Below, piece after piece: positions 7,099-11,874 of a stretch of DNA of 11,874 nt (within the stretch, counting starts at the first letter, position 1; each line of letters opens with the position of its first letter). The stretch comes from Cytophagaceae bacterium (GTDB lineage Bacteria; Bacteroidota; Bacteroidia; Cytophagales; Flexibacteraceae): positions 1 to 11,874 of the forward strand of contig CANHWS010000084.1 in NCBI GenBank assembly GCA_947464365.1, read 5' to 3'. The notes beneath the pieces are model-generated. The model saw only the letters and a list, made by a program, of their open reading frames with translations. It did not search any database and was not told where the DNA came from. Both the position numbers and the translations under genes were made by a program.

Positions 7099-7704
7099 AT
7101 GATCCCTCAGGCACACCCCATGGACAATATTAAGCTTTTCGATAAGGAGTTCGAGGTTTACCTCAGCCCCACTGAGCTCAGCCAGATCACATCTGATCTT
7201 GGTAAACGCATCAGCTCAGACTATGAGGGTCTCAATCCATTACTGATTGCAGTGCTTAACGGTGCGTTTGTTTTCGCTGCTGACCTTATGCGGGCCATCA
7301 CGATCCAGTCTGAGATCACGTTTGTTAAGGTGGCAAGCTACGAGGCCACTAGCAGTAAAGGCACCGTCGAAGAGATTTTGGGTCTGGAGAAAGACATCAC
7401 CGGTCGCCACATCATTATCGTTGAGGATATTGTGGACACAGGTCTCACGATGACCGAGTTGCTCAAGAATTTCAAGGAGTATTATCCCGCCTCCATCGAG
7501 ATCTGTTCACTGCTCCTCAAACCTGCGTCCCTAAAGAAGCCAATAGATGTCAAGTACGTTGGGATGGAAATCCCGCCCAAGTTTGTGGTCGGCTATGGTC
7601 TGGACTTTGATGGCATCGGGCGTAACCTGCCAGCCCTATATCAGCTCGTGACATCCGAGTTGGCACTGGATAACGGACAAGAGATCGACCCCGAGGAGAA
7701 CTAA
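7099..7704 (+). CDS. hpt: Hypoxanthine phosphoribosyltransferase
   Basis: This enzyme salvages hypoxanthine (and often guanine) to IMP or GMP using PRPP in the cytoplasm. The PRPP-binding signature is VEDIVDTGLT at residues 108-117. LNGAFVFAADL (53-63) forms the early substrate loop, and KFVVGYGLDFDGIGRNLP (161-178) is the base-binding region of type I enzymes. The length is 201 residues from the ATG at 7099. A second in-frame ATG at 7120 (MDNIKLFDKEFEVY) would give 194 residues, closer to many relatives, so either start is possible. The hpt-adk order is common in Bacteroidota. Confidence 0.95.
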   Translation: MIPQAHPMDNIKLFDKEFEVYLSPTELSQITSDLGKRISSDYEGLNPLLIAVLNGAFVFAADLMRAITIQSEITFVKVASYEATSSKGTVEEILGLEKDITGRHIIIVEDIVDTGLTMTELLKNFKEYYPASIEICSLLLKPASLKKPIDVKYVGMEIPPKFVVGYGLDFDGIGRNLPALYQLVTSELALDNGQEIDPEEN

Positions 7705-7767
7705 ATGGCAGATTGGGCGGACCTAGGCATTAGTTCACCGTCAATTTTAGCGCTATTGGCCATCATT

Positions 7768-7791
7768 TTGGGGGCAACAATGCCTCCCCAA
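7768..7791 (+). terminator. GC-rich hairpin after hpt, possible terminator
   Basis: TTGGGG (7768-7773) pairs with CCCCAA (7786-7791), and GCA (7774-7776) with TGC (7781-7783), around an ACAA loop with a 2-nt bulge. The stem is GC-rich and lies 63 bp past the hpt stop. The tail is AT-rich but not a pure T-run, so it may act as a moderate terminator. Confidence 0.45.
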
Positions 7792-7794
7792 TAT

Positions 7795-7802
7795 TATCTT
7801 TG
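7795..7802 (+). promoter_or_regulatory. Possible -7 element of an adk promoter
   Basis: TATCTTTG is an exact TAnnTTTG box in the 202-bp gap between hpt and adk, immediately after the hpt hairpin. The nearest TTTG upstream (7767-7770) is 24 bp away, a little more than the usual 19-21. It would start an adk transcript near 7808 with a leader of about 100 nt. Confidence 0.35.
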
Positions 7803-7906
7803 TGTTTTCCTAAACATCTCTGGGTTCAGGCCAGTGGTGTTTTTCAGAAAGTTGCCCCAGCACAGGCCAAGTGCCATGTACCCCCATCACCCAAATTTGT
7901 TTGCAG

Positions 7907-8485
7907 ATGCAGAACATCGTCCTGTTTGGCCCCCCGGGGGCAGGAAAAGGCACCCAAAGCCAAAAGCTGATTGAGCAATATGGATATATCCATCTATCAA
8001 CTGGCGACCTGCTACGGTCACAAATAGCACTAGGCACACAGCTCGGCCAAAAGGCTAAAGAGCTAATGGATGCTGGCATATTGGTCCCAGACGAAGTTGT
8101 GATCGGTATGATTGCCTCAGAGCTAACGGCCAACCCGGGTGCCAAAGGTTTTATTTTTGATGGATTCCCGCGGACTGTACCACAAGCAACAGCCCTAGAT
8201 GCTTTGCTCGCAGACCACAGTACCTCTGTTAAAGGCATGATTGCGCTAGAGGTCGCGCATGACGTATTGGTAGCACGTCTCCTCAATCGGGGTTTGACCA
8301 GTGGTCGTCCTGATGATGTTAATGAGGTGCTTATAGCCAAACGGGTGGATGAGTACAACTCTAAAACCAAACCCGTTGCTGACTATTACAAAGCCCAGCA
8401 CAAATACACAGGCATTTTTGGTGAAGGCGAAGTGGATGATATTTTCCAGCAGATTTGCCGTGTGATAGATGGCTTTGGCCGTTAG
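7907..8485 (+). CDS. adk: Adenylate kinase, short-LID form
   Basis: Adenylate kinase interconverts ATP plus AMP with two ADP and sets the cell's adenylate balance. From the ATG at 7907 the protein has 192 residues and begins MQNIVLFGPPGAGKGTQ, the standard family start. A GTG at 7871 would add 12 residues with no family support. The P-loop GPPGAGKGT is at residues 8-16. HLSTGDLLR (29-37) and DGFPRT (85-90) form the AMP site. The LID segment (about 126-137, NRGLTSGRPDDV) is the short type without zinc cysteines, as usual in Bacteroidota. Arg residues at 128, 134 and 146 fit the phosphate-binding set. In many relatives obgE follows; here galK follows instead. Confidence 0.97.
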   Translation: MQNIVLFGPPGAGKGTQSQKLIEQYGYIHLSTGDLLRSQIALGTQLGQKAKELMDAGILVPDEVVIGMIASELTANPGAKGFIFDGFPRTVPQATALDALLADHSTSVKGMIALEVAHDVLVARLLNRGLTSGRPDDVNEVLIAKRVDEYNSKTKPVADYYKAQHKYTGIFGEGEVDDIFQQICRVIDGFGR

Positions 8486-8501
8486 TTAATCCTGTTTTGA
8501 T

Positions 8502-8561
8502 ACCAATTTTATAGCCACTGAGCCCTCTATCTTACGGGGTGCCAGTGGCTAGTTTATTGGT
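8502..8561 (+). terminator. Two-part inverted repeat after adk, possible terminator
   Basis: ACCAAT (8502-8507) pairs with ATTGGT (8556-8561), and TAGCCACTG (8512-8520) with CAGTGGCTA (8543-8551). A 4-by-4 internal loop (TTTA opposite GTTT) separates the two stems, and the apical loop is 22 nt. In total 15 of 19 positions pair. It begins 17 bp past the adk stop. No T-run follows, but GTTTATT borders the inner stem, which alone could serve as a terminator. Confidence 0.45.
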
Positions 8562-8586
8562 GTGTGTTGGCTTCATATTGTGGCCT

Positions 8587-8614
8587 TTTGCGCCCCTTGC
8601 CTTATGGTAGATTG
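8587..8614 (+). promoter_or_regulatory. Weak promoter-like pair upstream of galK
   Basis: TTTG (8587-8590) and TAGATTG (8608-8614) are separated by 17 bp. The second box lacks one T of TAnnTTTG and the spacing is short. It is the best match I see in the 309-bp gap between adk and galK (8486-8794). The rest of that gap holds the adk hairpin and nothing else I recognise. Confidence 0.2.
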
Positions 8615-8794
8615 TTAAGGTCTTGATCCTGTACCAGCTCTTGGTCGGTCCTGGAATAGGCTTTCGTAGGGTGATTTTTAGTGAAAACGACACATGATTA
8701 TCTCACACTGATTTGCACAATCAGCCAAACATTGGCAGGTTTGTACCACAAACGCTTTTACCTTCACGATCATTCCTACTGCCCCTCAATCCTT

Positions 8795-9970
8795 ATGGAT
8801 ATTATGCCGCTAGAACTTGTCCAGAAATTCGCAGAAGCATACGGCCCGACCACAGCGGCAGTGCATACTTTTTTCTCGCCCGGCCGGGTGAACCTCATTG
8901 GTGAACACATTGACTATAATGGTGGATACGTATTTCCTGCAGCGCTGACATTAGGTATCCATGCTGCGGTCCGGGTCCGAACAGATAAAGTCATTCGGGT
9001 ACGCTCTGTCAATGCCGAAGGTGAGGTTTCGTTCGCAATTGACAAGGACTTGAAGTACAATGCTGCCGACGGATGGGCCAACTACCCGAAGGGAGTCATT
9101 GCAGCCTTGGCAGCAGCGGGTCATAAATTGGTAGGGGCTGATGTCCTCTACTGGGGTAATCTACCCGACGGAGCTGGCCTAAGCAGCTCGGCCGCCATTG
9201 AGGTCCTGACAGGCTATTGGGCCTTGACATTAAGCAAAACCCAAACTGTCGATCGAGTGGCCCTTGCCCAGCTTTGCCAAAAGGTCGAAAATCAATTTGT
9301 GGGTGTTAATTGTGGCATTATGGATCAGTTTGCGGTGGCTGTTGGCAAACGAGACCACGCCATCTTGCTCGACTGTGCCACCCTTAAGTACGAGCTTGTG
9401 CCGAGTGCGATGCCAGGCTACAACCTCATAATTCTCAACACTAATAAACGCCGCGAGCTAGCCGACAGCAAATACAACGAGCGCCGTGCCGAGTGCGATA
9501 AGGCCCTTGAGTTGCTCAAGAAAGCTTACCCAACAACTCCGATGGCCAACCTTTGTGCAGCAACCATGGCCCAAATTGAGGCGACCATTACCGACCCGAT
9601 TTTAAGCAAACGAGCCAAACACGTCGTAACCGAAAATCAAAGGGTCGTCAAGGCAGTGGAGGTACTTAAGGCTGGTGACCTCATTGGTTTTGGCCAGTTG
9701 TTGAACGCCTCCCACCAAAGTCTTTGCGATGACTATGAAGTCACCGGTGACCACCTAAACGCCATTGTTGCTGCAGCCCAAGCCCAACCAGGTTGCCTGG
9801 GAGCAAGGATGACGGGGGCTGGTTTCGGAGGATGCGGACTTGCTGTTGTTTCGGTGGCCGAAACTGATGCCTTTATAGCCAACGTAGGGCGGGCCTACAC
9901 GGCAAAAACAGGACTTATTGCAGGCTTCTACATCAGCCAAGTTGGTGATGGTGCTAGGGCACAGTCATAG
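8795..9970 (+). CDS. galK: Galactokinase
   Basis: GalK phosphorylates alpha-D-galactose to galactose-1-phosphate, the entry to the Leloir pathway, in the cytoplasm. It is a GHMP kinase. From the ATG at 8795 the protein has 391 residues, as expected. The open frame extends to a GTG at 8681, but those 38 residues match nothing in the family. An ATG at 8804 is also possible. The sugar-binding signature is GRVNLIGEHIDYNGG (30-44), with Ile where most bacterial enzymes have Thr. The ATP motif LPDGAGLSSSAA is at 123-134. MDQF (176-179) carries the catalytic base D177. GHMP motif 3 is MTGAGFGGCG (339-348). No galT, galE or galM is in the window. The next gene, 99 bp on, is a glycoside hydrolase on the same strand. 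Confidence 0.96.
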   Translation: MDIMPLELVQKFAEAYGPTTAAVHTFFSPGRVNLIGEHIDYNGGYVFPAALTLGIHAAVRVRTDKVIRVRSVNAEGEVSFAIDKDLKYNAADGWANYPKGVIAALAAAGHKLVGADVLYWGNLPDGAGLSSSAAIEVLTGYWALTLSKTQTVDRVALAQLCQKVENQFVGVNCGIMDQFAVAVGKRDHAILLDCATLKYELVPSAMPGYNLIILNTNKRRELADSKYNERRAECDKALELLKKAYPTTPMANLCAATMAQIEATITDPILSKRAKHVVTENQRVVKAVEVLKAGDLIGFGQLLNASHQSLCDDYEVTGDHLNAIVAAAQAQPGCLGARMTGAGFGGCGLAVVSVAETDAFIANVGRAYTAKTGLIAGFYISQVGDGARAQS

Positions 9971-10021
9971 GTGGCTGAATCCACCCGCTAAGTCTTATCG
10001 GCCCCCTTATGGCCCTCCAAA

Positions 10022-10041
10022 CCAATATTTTGCTATATTGG
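10022..10041. repeat. Perfect 7-bp inverted repeat before the glycoside hydrolase gene
   Basis: CCAATAT (10022-10028) and ATATTGG (10035-10041) flank TTTGCT. It lies 29 bp upstream of the hydrolase ATG and overlaps two TAnnTTG promoter-like boxes (10026-10032 and 10034-10040). An operator over a promoter, or a hairpin in the galK 3' region, would both fit. Confidence 0.4.
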
Positions 10042-10069
10042 CCTAACGAATAAACCACTCTGGTTATTA

Positions 10070-11874
10070 ATGATACGCTTTAGAACCTCGATGTTGCCAA
10101 TGCTACTTGCCTTGGTGACCTTAATTCCTATGGGCCTTTGCGCCCAGTCTCTTTATCAGCTTGACCCCTCGGTACCAGCCCAGATCCTTGACGCCAATAC
10201 CAAACTGACCGTTTTGGGTAGTCGTTTGGGTAGTCGGTTGTCGATGAGTCTCGTCACACAAGAGCAAGGTCTCCATACGGGTACGATGGGCTATGATAAT
10301 GATCAGCACCGTGCCCTGCTTGTACAGGCTAGTTTGGGTGGTCAGGCCCCTTTGGCACTTCGCACAGGCCATCTAGCAGTGGGCAGTAACTTTGCACCCA
10401 GCCAATACGTCCGTCTAGGCCTCAATACCTATCAGGTTGAGGGCCAAAGCAATGACCTCACCCTCAAGTTTACCGTTGTTTCGCCTTTCACTCCAACAGA
10501 TTCGTTAGGCGAGGTTGAGCAAATCAAAACCAGCATCGCCCCAATCCACTACCTGATTGTCGAGGCAACGAATAACACCAACACTGCACAGGTTGCCAAA
10601 GTGCAGGTCGGGCTAAATGGCATCCCGTATGACCGTGACAAAGAAGTAGCTTTAAGCTGGTGGCGTCGGGGCAAAGCCATGCAAGAGCTATTCTTTAAGG
10701 ATGTTGCAGGCAGCGGAAGCCTAACTGCCCTTTGTGCCTCTGGCTTCGAGGCTAATCATTTTGAGCTTGGCAACTACCAAGGGCTCGGCTATACTGCCCA
10801 ATTGGCTCCCAAGGCAACGGATACTAAAGTCTATGTACTCGCTGGCCACTATGCAGGCAAGGTGATGCATCACGTGCCGACCAGCCAAGACCTTGTTTTC
10901 TACTACAATCGGTACTGGAAGGACATTGACCAAGTGTTGGCATACGCCAAACAAAACCAAAGCCGCAACCTGCGTGCAACGGCCCATTTTGAGCGCGCTT
11001 TGAGCGCCAGTACCGCCACACCAGAAGAAAAATGGGTAGTTGCCATTGCCTTCCGGACCGACCTTGCCAATAGTTTTTTGCTTCAAGGTGCCAAAGACGA
11101 AAAGCCACGCTTCTACCTCACCGAGGGCCGCTTCCGCCACATGAATACGCTTGATGTGGCCTACGAAACAGAGATGATGTCCCTCTTTATGCCGTGGCGG
11201 CTCAAGATGCAGCTCGAACAATGGACTGACTATCTCGCAACTAAGGAGGTTCAGGTACCAAGCGGTCGTCGCCTAGGTGTGGTAAAAGAAAATCTAGAGG
11301 GTGTTTCGGCCACCGAGTTTGGGCCCTTCTTGTTCCATGATGTCGGTAACTTTCCTTATGTCTTTGCCGCCGAGGGTTACGACTTTGGCCCTGTTATGCC
11401 AGTGGAAGAAAACTGCAGTTTTGCGCTCCTGCTCTATTATTACTGGAAACTCACAGGAGATGATGCCTTCGTCAAACGCCATATCGGCCTAACTGAAGTC
11501 TTAATGCAGAGCCTATTGAATCGGGATAGCAATGGCAACGGCATTGCAGATTATGCCTTCGGCTGGAGTAGCTATGATGTCAGCGAGGCCATCAAACGCA
11601 GCCCCGATAACCTCTACCTAGGTGTTAAGCAGCTATGTGCTTACGAATGTGTCGCCGAGATGCTCAGTGCCTTGCCTCACATTGCAACAAAAGCCAAGAC
11701 CACGCCGCTCAAATCCACTGATGAAGACGGCACCACCCTTGATGGCAACGGCAAAGCTTTGTTCGAAAAGGCCATCATGGATAACCGCTACCTACGGGCC
11801 AAACAAGCAGCTACATTGCACGCCGAGGCGGCCAAGATTAGCGCAACACTCACCAAAACTTACAGCAAATACGG
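10070..11874 (+). CDS. Exported six-hairpin glycoside hydrolase, GH52-like, 3' end missing
   Basis: The frame stays open for 601 codons from the ATG at 10070 to the window edge. A signal peptide is clear: MIRFR, hydrophobic residues 8-22, cleavage at CA|Q (25/26). Residues 26-300 look like a beta-rich N-terminal domain. From about residue 340 the sequence resembles (alpha/alpha)6-barrel enzymes, best GH52, a family known for beta-xylosidases. TEGRFRHMNTLDV (351-363) aligns with the GH52 block EGEYRMMNTFDL, making E352 the likely nucleophile. FHDVGNFPY (421-429) and LLNRDSNGNGIADYAFG (482-498) follow. SYDVSEAIKRSPDNLYLG (501-518) aligns with the GH52 acid block, making D503 the likely acid. 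The MPVEEN segment also recalls the DUF4965/glutaminase A-like family. A polar stretch near residues 540-575 looks like an insertion. The family call rests on remembered motifs, so the substrate is unknown. Confidence 0.75.
   Translation, partial: MIRFRTSMLPMLLALVTLIPMGLCAQSLYQLDPSVPAQILDANTKLTVLGSRLGSRLSMSLVTQEQGLHTGTMGYDNDQHRALLVQASLGGQAPLALRTGHLAVGSNFAPSQYVRLGLNTYQVEGQSNDLTLKFTVVSPFTPTDSLGEVEQIKTSIAPIHYLIVEATNNTNTAQVAKVQVGLNGIPYDRDKEVALSWWRRGKAMQELFFKDVAGSGSLTALCASGFEANHFELGNYQGLGYTAQLAPKATDTKVYVLAGHYAGKVMHHVPTSQDLVFYYNRYWKDIDQVLAYAKQNQSRNLRATAHFERALSASTATPEEKWVVAIAFRTDLANSFLLQGAKDEKPRFYLTEGRFRHMNTLDVAYETEMMSLFMPWRLKMQLEQWTDYLATKEVQVPSGRRLGVVKENLEGVSATEFGPFLFHDVGNFPYVFAAEGYDFGPVMPVEENCSFALLLYYYWKLTGDDAFVKRHIGLTEVLMQSLLNRDSNGNGIADYAFGWSSYDVSEAIKRSPDNLYLGVKQLCAYECVAEMLSALPHIATKAKTTPLKSTDEDGTTLDGNGKALFEKAIMDNRYLRAKQAATLHAEAAKISATLTKTYSKY
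10213..10236 (+). repeat. Exact 12-bp tandem duplication inside the hydrolase gene
   Basis: TTTGGGTAGTCG occurs twice back to back (10213-10224 and 10225-10236). It encodes a repeated Leu-Gly-Ser-Arg in the mature N-terminal region, about residues 49-56. The frame is kept, so it reads as a recent in-frame duplication. Confidence 0.8.

Noticed and set aside
7705..7974. 89-codon plus-strand frame starting directly after the hpt stop
   Set aside because: It overlaps the first 68 bp of adk in another frame and reads through the hpt hairpin and the TATCTTTG box. The translation has no family resemblance and ends in a Pro/Arg/Lys-rich tail produced by the adk P-loop DNA.
10721..11221. Long minus-strand frame (166 codons) opposite the hydrolase gene
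   Set aside because: It lies wholly opposite a coding frame with a signal peptide and family motifs. Antisense frames of this length are common opposite genes at this base composition.
1..11874. CRISPR arrays, insertion sequences, phage or defence genes
   Set aside because: No regular spaced repeats, transposase, integrase, terminal inverted repeats or defence-type domains were seen. Apart from the partial hydrolase, the genes are ordinary core functions.

Overview
The window looks like a housekeeping stretch of a Bacteroidota chromosome of roughly 50% GC. Four signs point there. No start codon is preceded by a clear Shine-Dalgarno sequence. The hpt-adk gene pair is a familiar Bacteroidota neighbourhood. 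Three exported proteins have signal peptides that end in Ala followed by Gln. Two intergenic regions contain exact TAnnTTTG boxes, the -7 element of Bacteroidota promoters. The class is not certain; Saprospiria or Chitinophagia would fit.

The left part (1-2779) reads leftwards: trxB (thioredoxin reductase), then an exported M23 endopeptidase with a LysM domain, then the start of uvrA, which leaves the window at position 1. The right part (3339-11874) reads rightwards: a DEDDh 3'-5' exonuclease, hemC, an exported cyclophilin, an RmlD-like SDR reductase, hpt, adk, galK, and the first 601 codons of an exported six-hairpin glycoside hydrolase that most resembles GH52. The two halves diverge from a 559-bp gap at 2780-3338. 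This gap has no convincing gene, dips to about 33% GC, and carries inverted and direct repeats.

The genes do mostly independent jobs. They cover redox maintenance (trxB), wall remodelling (M23/LysM), DNA repair (uvrA, exonuclease), haem synthesis (hemC), periplasmic protein folding (cyclophilin), nucleotide-sugar or cell-surface sugar synthesis (RmlD-like), purine salvage and adenylate balance (hpt, adk), and sugar use (galK, glycoside hydrolase). The clearest transcription boundary is a strong intrinsic terminator after the cyclophilin gene. Weaker hairpins follow hpt, adk and trxB. The galK-glycoside hydrolase pair may be the edge of a sugar-utilisation cluster that continues past the right end.

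I found no convincing new system. The items most worth a second look are the GH52-like enzyme with its predicted insertion, the structured 559-bp divergent gap, and the long N-terminal extension of uvrA.
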